In this document: positions 52,986 through 64,000 of the stretch, piece by piece
Numbering within the stretch: position 1 is the stretch's first letter
Layout of the letters: every line of letters starts with the position of its first letter
Source of the DNA: Chrysomallon squamiferum
Taxonomy: Eukaryota; Mollusca; Gastropoda; Neomphalida; Peltospiridae
Assembly: GCA_012295275.1 (NCBI GenBank)
Contig: CM022670.1
Coordinates: 34,032,801 to 34,096,800, forward strand
DNA length: 64,000 bases
Reading direction: 5' to 3'
The notes under the pieces: generated by a model
The model's input: the letters and a program-made list of their open reading frames with translations, nothing else
Told to the model about the DNA's origin: nothing
Database searches by the model: none
Translations under genes and position numbers: made by a program

Positions 52986-53392
52986 TAGAAGTGCATTTGG
53001 CTTGTTCGGGCAGCCCGCGGTTCAATAACAGACTGTCCCTCGGTGATTTGGGTTTGTAAGAAAAAGCAAACATTAGAAATCGGCGAGATTAAATTATTCA
53101 TTCAGATGTTGCTACATGTCGTTGCTGTCATGCATGTTATAACCTTTTTTTTTTTTTTTTTTTTTTTTTTGCCGTTGAATGTATGGCTGTCGATTTATTT
53201 TTGTTTCTTTATTATTCATGTGGGGTTTGTTGTGAGGATTTTGTGTGTGTTTTTTTTGTATGTTGTTTACAGAACAATACAGAACTGTTTTATTTTCATT
53301 CTTATTCTTTTACTGTTTATCTTATGGATAAGGAAAACGAACATAATTCGTTACCTTATTATAAAATAATCGTGAATAATAATCTCGCCAAA

Positions 53393-53393
<1 letters not shown>

Positions 53394-53428
<35 letters not shown>

Positions 53429-53429
53429 T
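53394..53429. repeat. (ATT)n microsatellite
   Basis: About 12 ATT units; a poly-T run lies at 53143-53170. Confidence 0.9.
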
Positions 53430-54685
53430 TATATTTGAGTTATCAAATAATTTTTCCTATCTTCTTTGAAAAAAAAAAAATAAAAAATAAAAAACACTCA
53501 CACAAAAAGCCCACCACTACAATGGAATTTACGATTGGCAGCAAACCTTGAAATGTCGCTTACGATCATTTCTTAATAAGGTGACGATTTCTGGATAAAC
53601 GGCAAGTACGTAAACCCAGCCGACTGTAGCCCCAGCCGTACGTTTACACGATAAACACATTGTACGAACAATCGAACTGAATAACTCTACTTGACTACTT
53701 CAGAATTTGAACTTAAGTCCTGACGTCTGTGTTTTACAAGCACTTAAATACACCTGACGTTTTTTCGCACCTATTTCGTCAAACGTGCGTAAATTCAGTG
53801 ATAAACAATCGTTTTTAATACACAGTGGGTTCAAACTGATTACACGAAACACATATAAAAAAAAAGGATGCTTACATGCATGCAAAAATATAAAACAGTG
53901 CATAAAAATACACGTGTTCTATAAAGAAAATACAGTTTAAAAGCATTTGTCGGCTTTTATTAATTTGTTATTTCAGAAGAGGAACGAAAAATAAATATAC
54001 TGTGCTTACTATACAAGAATGGAAACAAATAATATACATGTATATAGGAAAATACATGAATCTATAACAAAGACACAGCCCAAAACCAAAATAAATAAAG
54101 AAAGAAAATAAAAGAATAGAAAATATAATAATAAAAAAAAAATAAAAAAATAAATAAAAATTACTCCCCAAACAAACAACGAGAACAACAAAAGCAAAAC
54201 AACATTAATAATAGATTAATACAGTTTTGGAAGCAAAGATAATGGCTTTCGATTTTGTAAGGAATCACACGCATTCTGCTTTTTAATAAATAATCAACTC
54301 ATTTTCTGTATCCCGGTATGTATTTCTCTCTAACAGTGCCGTGCAAAATCAGCAGTTTGTAACTACTGTTGTAAACTAAAAAAAAACTGCATCCTGAAAC
54401 AAATGTCAGCGACTGTAACATGAAAACCGTTTCCGTGTAATTAAACAGTCTGTCATCAAGTGAGAGCGGCAGCAAAAGGTCACACAAAGGAGGAGGATGG
54501 TGGTGTCGAAATATTTGGATTTGTTCTAAAAATAACTAAACAAAAGTATTTTAAAAGAGAAACAAGAACAACCGCGGCTACCACATACTTCAGTAACACC
54601 ATGTCCAGAAAACTATCCATTTTAAGAATTTGTTTGGATATTTATTTAACCTGAGGAATATTGAGTGATGATGCTCTTAATCGTG

Positions 54686-54749
54686 ACAGTAGCAAACATG
54701 AATAAATATGTTTATACATATAAACACATTTATTCATGTTTGCTACTGT
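54686..54749. repeat. 64-bp near-perfect palindrome (31-bp arms, 2-nt spacer)
   Basis: Arm 54686-54716 begins ACAGTAGCAAACATGAATAA and pairs with 54719-54749 with a single mismatch, separated by CA. The spacer is too short for a microRNA precursor loop. Confidence 0.9.
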
Positions 54750-55319
54750 GTGTGTTTATCTGTCTATCTGTATATGTATATCTATGTATCTGTCTATATA
54801 ATTCTATATAATTATGTATATCTATCTATAATAGAAGAGTGAAGTAACTAAGAAAAAGAAAAAGAAAATTACTATAAATACTTTTTCTAAAAGAAATAAT
54901 TTGACATATGAGCACCATTTCAAAAAGGATAAAAATACATGTAATCTGATTTAATATGAATTAATCTGATTTCTGTCAAAACAATTCTATCAAAATTAAA
55001 CAGTTAAAAATGTGCTTATTTTCATACGATACTTTTTCTTATTAACAGAAATATCAAAACTCAACACCGAATACTATTCAGTGCACAGAAAAATCATTTC
55101 CATCTTGTTGTAGAAATGTTTTTTATCTAAACAGAACAGTATGTGTACCACGTGTCTAAAATAAATCATTTTGTGCAGGGTGAATATGCACGTGGAATAA
55201 TAACAGAAATCTAATTGTTTACATACCATAATATTTCATGAATTCTAAATCAAAATAAGAGTGATGTATGTATATGAATAGTAAACATGAGTAATAGAAT
55301 ACTAGTCACTTATTGTAAG

Positions 55320-55690
55320 ATATATTAATTGTGTTTGTAATTTACTTCACTGGTCCAAGACATAATACTAGTAATTTAATACAAGTAAATTAGTTACAAG
55401 TAATACTAGTAATGTATTTCAGGACCTAACGATATTTTACTTCACCGGTAATTTGTATACACAGATGGTAACAAAAATTAGTTCGCTAGAAATTTACTTG
55501 ACGATGTATAAACGATACTGATAATTTGTTTGACGACATACAAATCATACTTAAAGTTATCTTCACTAGTAATTATCTGGATGACAAACAAGTCATATTA
55601 ATACTTTACTTTACTATTAATTAACATCACTACAAACAAACCACATTAAAAATATAGTAACTTTGTTCGTGACATAAAACTGTAATGTAT
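55320..55690. repeat. Highly degenerate repeated segment
   Basis: Recurring fragments TTTACTTCAC, GACATA-AA and ACTAGTAATT at roughly 60-70 bp spacing suggest an old minisatellite. The period is not exact. Confidence 0.45.
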
Positions 55691-56649
55691 GAGTCTTATA
55701 CTTAAGACGAAGAAATCTTGAAGCTGATGATGTTCATGGAACAATTATATTACAATTTCTTGAGCTTTCTAATTATGTACTATGTTAAATATACGTACCA
55801 CCTTCACGTCTCAGTACTGTCACAGACAAATCTGGCCTGAAATAACAGAACTTGTGATCACGAAATTGCTATCGGGACGTCAGATGCTAGTTTCCGGTGA
55901 ACCATCTGAAGTTTCTTCTAACAGTCGTGCATGGTCATACAGCGATCTCCCACAGTGCCATTAACTGATGTGTAAATGTTTACACAGAATCCGCAGAATG
56001 GTATCGGTGATACAACTAAACAGTTTTATCAGCTTTTGTGGGTGTTACGTAGTCCAGGTCATTTCACGCCAATTGTTCCTTCATTTGTAAACCGATTCCT
56101 TTGCTGCGGAAATGTTATATGTGTATGCAGGAACCAATAACTGATTTGTTGCATGTGGGTTTAAATAAACAACCCCCAGCCAGAGTTTAATAAGATCACT
56201 GGATGAATAAAGTCTTGCGAATGTTTAATAAGAATTTGTTATTTATTATTGAAATTATCTGAACATGATGGATAATGCCTTCTGTTTTAATTAAAAGTAA
56301 ACCCAACAACGTAATGTTTTATTCATTGAAAACTAATATAATTTGATCCAGCTGGTTACGTATGTATGAAATAAAGATTAAGCCTAACTTATATCTACAG
56401 CATCTATTAATCTCATAAAACCAAAAGCACAATGTAAACAGATTTACAGTCTGATAGTGTAATTAATTAATACCGTTATGTAATACGTCTGGGAAAATAT
56501 TGCATAGTTTTAATTAAATATAATCTTTTGGATTAATTACATGAACATGTGTCAGTCAGAAATATTCCAGATTCCTGATGAAACAAATGTTTTCCACGAA
56601 GCCACTGCCTGTTCGAACAAACGCTTTGAAATTAATGTAATTCTAATTA

Positions 56650-57930
56650 CAAATATCAAATTTGACATTTTGTATTCTGGTATGTTTCACATACTGTACA
56701 TTGATAAAGCTGACATCCTGTATTCTCTATTTTGATAAATTTGCCATACTTTATACTGATAAACTTGTCATACTTTACACTGGTAAACCTGTCGTACTTC
56801 ATAGTGGTAAACCTGTCATACTTTATACTCATAAACCTGCCATACTTTATACTGGTAAACCTCCCATACTTTTTACTGGTAAACCTGCCATACTTTATAC
56901 TCGTAAACCTGACATACTTTATACTGGTAAACCTCCCATACTTTATACTGGTAAGCCCGCCATACTTTATACTGGTAAGCCTGACGTAAACCTGGTAAAG
57001 CCTGACTACTTTATACTGGTAAACTTCCCATACTTTATTCTGGTAAACCGCCATACTTTATACTTGTAAACGTACCATACTTTATACTTGTAAATGTGAC
57101 ATACTGTCTACTGGTAAACTTCACATATTGATAAACCTGACAAACTCTATTTTGGTAAATTTAACGTACTTTATACTGGTAAACCTGTCATACTTTATAC
57201 TGGTACATCTGACCTACTTTATACTGGTAAATGTGACGTACTTTATACTGGTATACTTCACATATCGTTAACTGATAAACCTGACATACTGTATACTGGT
57301 AAAATTGACATACTCTGTTTTGGTACATCTGTTAATTTTGACATACATTTTATACTGATAAACGTGACATACTTTATTTATACCGATAACTCTGACATAC
57401 TGTATCTATTGTTTTAAATTTTACATACTTTATACTGATAAACGTGACATACTTTATACCGATAAATCTGACATACTCTATTGTGGTAAATTGTACATTC
57501 TTTATACTGGTAAACTTCATTTACAGTATTCTGGTAACTTAAAATAGAGTGTACTGGTAAATGTGACAGACTGTTTAATGGTAAATGTTGACATACTATA
57601 TACAGGTAAACTTCACGTACTGTATTCTGTATACTGATAAACTTCACTTCCAGTATTCAGGGTAACCTTTACGTTCTGTATAATGGTAAATGTAACAGAT
57701 TGTAGTCTGGTAAACGTGACAAACTCTATATTAATAAATGTGACACATGGTAAACTTTTCTGACTCTATTTTGGTAAACCGTACATTCTTTATTCTGGTA
57801 AAAGAGATATGCGGTATGCTGTATACGAATAAAGCCGACATATTCTCTACTGACATACTATAAGCTGGTAAACTTCACATACATTATATTGGTATACGGT
57901 ATATTAGACTTACGGTATAATGGCAAATTT
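56650..57930. repeat. Degenerate 24-bp minisatellite, ~1.3 kb
   Basis: Units resembling CATACTTTATACTGGTAAAC plus four bases repeat about 50 times. They are regular between 56750 and 57070 and increasingly degenerate to the right. The 24-bp period keeps frames open on both strands, giving 8-residue periodic peptides with no domain resemblance; I regard these as incidental. Confidence 0.88.
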
Positions 57931-59338
57931 GATACAGTTATCTTGAAATACAGCATAATAATAAAACTGATACATTATATGCGGGGTACAAAATTAATGA
58001 TCCTCCGGCATATTAACTCAAACAGTCGTAATGTGAAATGGCCTAAGAGGATCGAAATGCATTTTTAAAAATATATTTCATGTCTTGTTTTGCAGTCAGA
58101 AAGCACAGATGAATGCTTAGTACGTTATTCCGATCTGACAGTCTCAAGTTAATAACACCAATAAATATTTCATCTATTGACATTGTTTTGAGTCTGTAAT
58201 GATATTGGCAATCAGATATAAATGACTGTCCTTTGGCCTTCAAAAAAACGATAAACGTGTTTACTTCTACACTTGATATCTGTGTGACAGTTTCAGTGAA
58301 ATAATCTTTGTATGTTGCTGTAAATTATCTCTCAATTAGTTTGCTTATTTTTTCCCCCTTCCATTCAAATTACTTTTCTTTAATACATTTTTCTTTTCTT
58401 CCCATCCTGTTTTTCTGTCTGTCTGTCTGTATGCATGTATGTATTTATGTATGAATGCCTGTCTATGTTTCTGTATCTCCACCTTCCTTTGTTCTTCCTT
58501 CCTCTATCAAGCATTATTTATAAAACTCATTAATTAACTTTAAACGATTTCTTCAAAACCAAACATCAAACTTTCACAAATAATAACAACATAAAAACGA
58601 ACATTCTTTTAAAATGAATTTTTAAATACCTCTTATATTATAAGGCGAACACTATGTAACTAAGTGAACTAAATCTTACCATATTACACATGTTTCTGAC
58701 ATCCATCTCTAACTTGTTGAAAACATCTCCGCACAATCTCATCCTCATCTTATTAGCAGACTATCCACATTTTTAAACTCTTTCTCTCAACGGTAGTTTA
58801 AATCAGCAAAAATAAAGCGATAATAATAACAACAACAACAACAAAATTGCATTAATATATATTTTAGTCTTAGGCTTTTTCTGGGCATGACACTGAATTC
58901 AAATGAAAAGAATTCCCACAGAGGTAAAAATGTAAAAATCAAATTTCTGTCCGTCTCAATTTCACTAAATGTCATCGTGTATAATACGACTATTAACTTT
59001 GTCACGTATGACGCCAGCCTTAATTTAGTTTTCTGTCCCACATAATAATTTCCGGTGTTTTCCATAATATCTGACTGTCTAAGCAAACAAGTATTTAGGG
59101 AAACGAAAAATTGACTGCATTGATTTCTGTTCGAGTTAGCTAATACTGTGCAAATAATTAGGCTTAACATCCTGGTGGTGATTGTTTTTGGATATCATTT
59201 TTCAAACAGAATGTGATGTCTGAGGAAACATCGTCATTATTCGTGACTGCAACATTTAGGTGGACCAGCAGTCGTTTACAATATGTTAAATAACAGCGCC
59301 AGACTGTTGGTTGTTAACTGATGTCCAAATCAAGGGGG

Positions 59339-59357
59339 AAAAGAAGAAGAAGAAGAA

Positions 59358-59389
<32 letters not shown>

Positions 59390-59409
59390 AGAAAAAGAAG
59401 AAGAAGAAT
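59339..59409. repeat. (AAG)n tract
   Basis: About 22 AAG units with few interruptions; incidental poly-Arg and poly-Phe frames. Confidence 0.92.
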
Positions 59410-59691
59410 GCAGAGTGATTTGTTGAACAGCAACAACAGAAGTAGCATAAGGAAAAGTAACAAAACAAAAAATGTAACAATGCTAATATCCAACAGAACA
59501 AACAAACAAACTCATTATTTTTATTTAATTTTATTACATATGTGTATTTCTGTACTAAAAATGATATTTGGATCTATATTTCCCTTGTTTCATCTGAAAC
59601 ATAATATTACCCTGTCATTTCAAAACTAATATGGCTAAAATGTAATTAAAATTTGTTCATCTCACTTTCAGTATAAATCACTGGAGTTATT

Positions 59692-59710
59692 ATTATTCTT
59701 GTTGTTGTTG

Positions 59711-59790
<80 letters not shown>

Positions 59791-59792
59791 TA
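59692..59792. repeat. (GTT)n-(ATT)n microsatellite
   Basis: Short GTT segment followed by about 25 ATT units. Confidence 0.92.
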
Positions 59793-60240
59793 ATTGTGGT
59801 TGTTATTGCCGCTGTTATTTTTGTTCTCTTTCGTTTTCCTTTATTCCTGCTCCTTGATTATCATCGTCATCATCATCATCATCATCATCATTTTCTTCTT
59901 CTTCTTCCTTTTTCTTCTTCTATTATCAAATTTCGCTTTTGAAAAATATAAATCTGATTTATTAATTACTGTCAATAATTTAAATACTAAACACAAACAA
60001 AATCATTATCTTAACCAGTGTCGCCTATTTTAACTCTGGATATCAGACGAAAACACTATACATCGATCTACACATGTTAATACTCGTATCGTTACTACTT
60101 CTCCCTCATACCTCTGTTTCTTCCTGAAATAGAAACATATATACACCCGTACGCACAAACATCCAAATACAAACACGCACGCGACGCGCACACACACACG
60201 CACGCACACACACACATGCACACACACAAACCCACGGTTC

Positions 60241-60407
60241 CGATGCTTTATATAGTTGAGCCAAAACTTCCATAATGATTAGCCAAAATGAAACCAGAAC
60301 TTCCATAAAAATAAATATTTGAAAATGTTAGTTTTTCACAGCTACTTGTTTACAATAATGCGCCGATTCAAAAACCATCCATAAATAAATATTTAAAATG
60401 TTCTCAT

Positions 60408-60495
<88 letters not shown>

Positions 60496-60850
60496 AAACA
60501 AAAAAAAAACAAGGTATTTTTTTTTTCAAAGATGTTATAAATAGTAAGGTGTAATTTAGACAGCACGTTGTGTATTGAAGGACTACCCACAGATTTATTA
60601 TCTATTACAAACTGTTTGATGTTCAGAAACAGAATTAATCATGTGTATCTCATTTCAACATGATAATCACAAGGATTTAAAATTTGATAAACGAGTTGTC
60701 TATAATTATTAATGCTGATCGTAATTGACCTATATGTTTGCGAATAACAATATAACAAGCACTAACTTAAATTGAAAAAAGGTAATCTTCAAGGCGAGAT
60801 TCGAAACTTGCAATTTTTTCAAACGCATTTTCAACAAAACATTCATCGAA
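60241..60850 (+). repeat. Interspersed repeat family 2, copy 1
   Basis: Contains AAATAAATATTTAAAATGTT, (GA)n (60411-60490) and a core with AGATTTATTATCTATTACAA and ATGTTCAGAAACAGAATTAA that is about 90% identical to 63235-63480. Internally it includes AATTTGATAAACGAGTTGTC, a piece also found at 48069, that is missing from the second copy. Confidence 0.8.
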
Positions 60851-61890
60851 AAAAGTTAAAAATAAAATAATTTCAGTGCGAAGAAAGACAACTCCATCAA
60901 TTTTGTAATGACAGCGTGTGATTTTGTTTGCTTCCGCTTTCTTTCAACAGTAGAAAGTTCGCTGTTTGCAAGGTTAGTGGAAAGTTTTGAAATGTGTTTC
61001 TATCGTTCCAGGACACTGTCAATCCATTTTATTTAATTCTATGTAATTTTTTTTCAGGTTATTTCTCAACTGGCTATGAAGATTCGGTAACTGTCAGAAA
61101 TTTGGTTCATAACCGGAAATTAAGCTTTCGAAATTGGTATTTTGTGAAACTGAGGATGATGTTTTCTAATATTCCAGCGAACATTACTTTGACAAACCGT
61201 CTACATTAGCGTCCAAATTGATTATGTTTAAACAATATACGACACAAAACAATTTGCTTTTGTAGTTAATAAATAAATAAATAGAGTTAGAAAAAGTAAC
61301 AAATACACATAGAATGCAACGAGAAAATAAATTCAAAATCTTTTTTCACTGAAGCCAGAGACAGCTCAAAGAAAATTCAAAACTGATCCGAGATTCTTAA
61401 AACAAAAATGACATCGTGCCTTGCTAGTTACCTCCCTTCTTTTTAAGTTAACACCAGAATGTCAGTCGCTACAGTAGTTATTAAAACGACAAAACTGCTT
61501 AATCTAACAAGCTAAAAATGATCTGTGATATTTTTAAGGAATTCATTTTATATTTTTTTAATTATATGAGTTACATATAGCGCCAAAAGAACAAATGATA
61601 GCAAAATTCAAAGAAAAACGACTTATTTTAACTTATTTTTATATATACGCAGTTCATTTGTATATACTGCCTTGAGAATGAAACAAAATGTGACACTTAT
61701 GACGATTAAAATAGCATTATTAACACTGACACACAAAAACACTAATTGTAGTTTAGATAAGTATTTAAAAAAATTTAAAATCACAATACATGTATAGGGA
61801 CATAAAGCAGTTAATTGTACAAGAGTTAATTCCCTTGAAATAGTTTCTAGGGTTAGAATGACTAAATTGCACATTGACTAGATTTTGTTA

Positions 61891-61950
<60 letters not shown>

Positions 61951-63014
61951 TAATAAATAAATAGTAATATATAAAACTGTATTTACTAATGTCACAGAGT
62001 AGGTGATACGTATTTGTTTAAATGTGTTTTCAGAAGGTTTTAATTCAGAACTGGATGTAAATCTGTAGATGTTTTATCGTCGTTTCAGTAATTTTTCTGA
62101 GGTAAACCGACAGCATGTACAGTGAGAATTTGCAACAAAACCCTTTCACCGAGAAAAACAGCTGACAGATACTAAAATAAAATAAAATAAAAAAATAAAA
62201 TAAATACATCTCGCCGATTCTGCTGAAATGATTATTAATTAGGAACATTGTGTCAGTGAATAATTGAAAGAATTGAAAGTATTAAATTACAACTGCGAAG
62301 AAAAGTGTTTCTTATATTTTAGTGTCAGAACTAAATTACATCAGAAGCTAAACTGTTTTAGAATAGAACTGGTCAGTTTATAACTCTAATATCAGACATT
62401 TAATAACCATTAACCAAATAGTATTCTATGCGAGTACAGTATACATACATACACTTAATTTCCTATAATATATATAAAAGCCAGTTTGACCGGTACTATA
62501 ATGCAAAGTCTATTCTAAGAGTGGTCTAATGGTTTTTGTTTTTTTATTTCTCATACGGCCTCTGTCGATAATACGACCAGGAGTGGTTGGATCCTTTGTT
62601 CACACATATTGACAATCAAAGAACTATGCAGGACGCCTACTTCTGTTTTATATTTAAAAAATAACCTGCTGTTGAAACGAGAAAGAGAAAATTAGTTGTA
62701 ATTATTGACACTGTTGTTTTTTTTGTCTTATTATTTTTATATCTTACATCAGGTAAAGCGAAATATCCTACACACTGACATTCGTACGTCATCATTTACT
62801 AAAGATTTCCAGATTTATTGATTAAATTAAACAATTAATGTTGTTATGTTTTTGCCACACAATAGGAATGTATGGGCAGAAATTAGATAAAGATCATTTC
62901 AGTTATTTCAAAATACAGATACAACTCAAGATATATTGATCGCTACTTATGTAGCAAATCTCTGGTTTATTTTTATTTATTTTATTTTATTTTATTTTAT
63001 TATTATTATTTTTT
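60851..63014. other. Intergenic, no gene seen
   Basis: AT-rich sequence between the two family-2 repeat copies. One (AC)n run and no recognisable coding sequence. Confidence 0.55.
61896..61949. repeat. (AC)n microsatellite
   Basis: Pure AC run of about 27 units. Confidence 0.95.
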
Positions 63015-63154
63015 TGAAATAAAACAGTCACTACTGTTATGACTCACTGGTAATGTGCATGGAATGTTCGGAAATAAATATTTAAAATGTTTTTATTTAA
63101 CTTCTACTTGTTTACGATAATACGCAGTAGATACTACCCCTGAATAATTTATTT

Positions 63155-63230
<76 letters not shown>

Positions 63231-63494
63231 AAAACAACAAACTAAGAAGGTATTTTATTGTTGGTTTTAAAGATGTTAAAAATAGTACGGTGTAATTTAG
63301 ACAACACGTTGTATATTGAAGGATTAACATCAGATTTATTATCTATTACAAACTGTTTGATGTTCAGAAACAGAATTAATCATGTGTATCTCATTTCAAC
63401 ACGATAATCACAAGGATATTTGCGATTAACAATATAACAAGCGCTAATTAAATTATTGAGAAAAGGTAATCTTCAAGGCGTGATTCGAAAGTTG

Positions 63495-63535
<41 letters not shown>

Positions 63536-63600
63536 AAAACAATCAATATTGTTATGACTCACTGGTAATGTGCAGGGTATGTTCTGATATTTATGTTTAT
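63015..63600 (+). repeat. Interspersed repeat family 2, copy 2 and start of a further copy
   Basis: Begins GTTATGACTCACTGGTAATG (63037), has (GA)n at 63159-63229 and the same core as 60500-60830. After a poly-T run (about 63497-63530) the opening sequence reappears (TATTGTTATGACTCACTGGT), so a head-to-tail arrangement begins here. Confidence 0.75.
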
Positions 63601-64000
63601 GTACGAGTTTACAGAACGGCCCACCTACGCCAATTTGGAATGTCTTTATTTTGCATCGTGACTTCACGTACGTAGGAGACTTATGAAGTACTTTGAAACG
63701 TTAATATAAAAATAAAATTCAAAAAATATATCTCATCGACTTGATGCAGGCGAAGGTCGCAAATAATTGTGACTTCACGGTTTGTTTATTCAGTGTTATC
63801 TTTGAAAAGCTTTCGATTTTTAAATTGCTCGTTTGTGCTGGCAGATTAACAAATCAGTGAACACGCAGGGAAAAACAGAACACACGCGCACACACACAGA
63901 TACACATATATGCATACATACTCAGATAAAGTCTCAGTTAATGAGAGATATATAGAGATATAGAGATATATAGACAGATTGAGAGAGAGAGAGAGAGAAA

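Larger units (their letters stand above)
48706..56649. other. Intergenic with repeats and hairpins, no gene seen
   Basis: Apart from the listed elements, mostly AT-rich. 50880-51130 is AAAT/TTAA-rich. 55782-55964 holds a 60-codon frame in more complex sequence, without recognisable domain. Confidence 0.5.
57931..60240. other. Intergenic, no gene seen
   Basis: AT-rich. 58787-59170 has a 127-codon minus-strand frame without recognisable domain and partly low-complexity at its C-terminus. A CACACG-rich stretch lies at 60145-60235. Confidence 0.5.

Noticed and set aside
54686-54749. microRNA precursor
   Set aside because: Loop of 2 nt and a nearly perfect stem do not fit a Drosha substrate.
56662-57069. 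135-codon frame with an 8-residue repeat
   Set aside because: Period of the minisatellite is divisible by three, so several frames on both strands are open; no signal peptide or domain and the array decays across frames.
58787-59170. 127-codon minus-strand frame
   Set aside because: Mixed composition with a Cys/Tyr run from an ACA repeat at the C-terminal end; no recognised family.

Overview
This is an AT-rich, repeat-dense animal nuclear window. It has spliced genes with GT-AG introns, DNA-transposon debris, no bacterial-style operons and very many microsatellites. The only genes I can defend are two prostanoid (PGE2 EP4-like) G-protein-coupled receptors. Their sequence type and the extreme density of (GA)n, (CATA)n and trinucleotide arrays suggest a lophotrochozoan, most likely a mollusc such as a cephalopod or gastropod. 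That assignment is inference.

Layout. 1-8220 is intergenic and holds one copy of a (GA)n-linked interspersed repeat (3541-4110). About 8223-17695 (block A) and 18840-28575 (block B) are two copies of one ~9.5 kb tandem segmental duplication in the same orientation. Each block contains, left to right: a trinucleotide cluster; a 29-bp minisatellite whose unit carries a CTCF-like AGAGGGCGC core (8 units in A, 16 in B); a 128-bp stretch identical between blocks; E-box dyad repeats; the minus-strand receptor gene (terminal exon, intron, main exon); a TACA/CATA-rich tract; and a 143-bp non-coding element 98% identical between blocks. Block A is interrupted by a decayed Tigger/pogo-family transposon (16425-17532). 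A related 546-bp deletion derivative (18181-18726) sits in the spacer between the blocks, inside a second copy of the (GA)n-linked repeat. From 28.6 kb to the end I recognise no gene, only AT-rich sequence with 10 of the window's 14 long (GA)n/(CT)n tracts, other microsatellites, three degenerate minisatellites, several hairpins and a duplicated repeat at 60.2-63.5 kb.

Gene biology. The receptors are paralogues of 483 and 506 residues, each with a coding intron at the end of TM6, the position shared by vertebrate prostanoid receptor genes. Both keep the ECL2 QFPN(T/S)WCF motif and the TM7 arginine that binds the prostanoid carboxylate, so both look functional. They are only ~75% identical over the first 286 residues, while some flanking non-coding segments are 98-100% identical. 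This inverted conservation pattern is the most interesting feature of the window.
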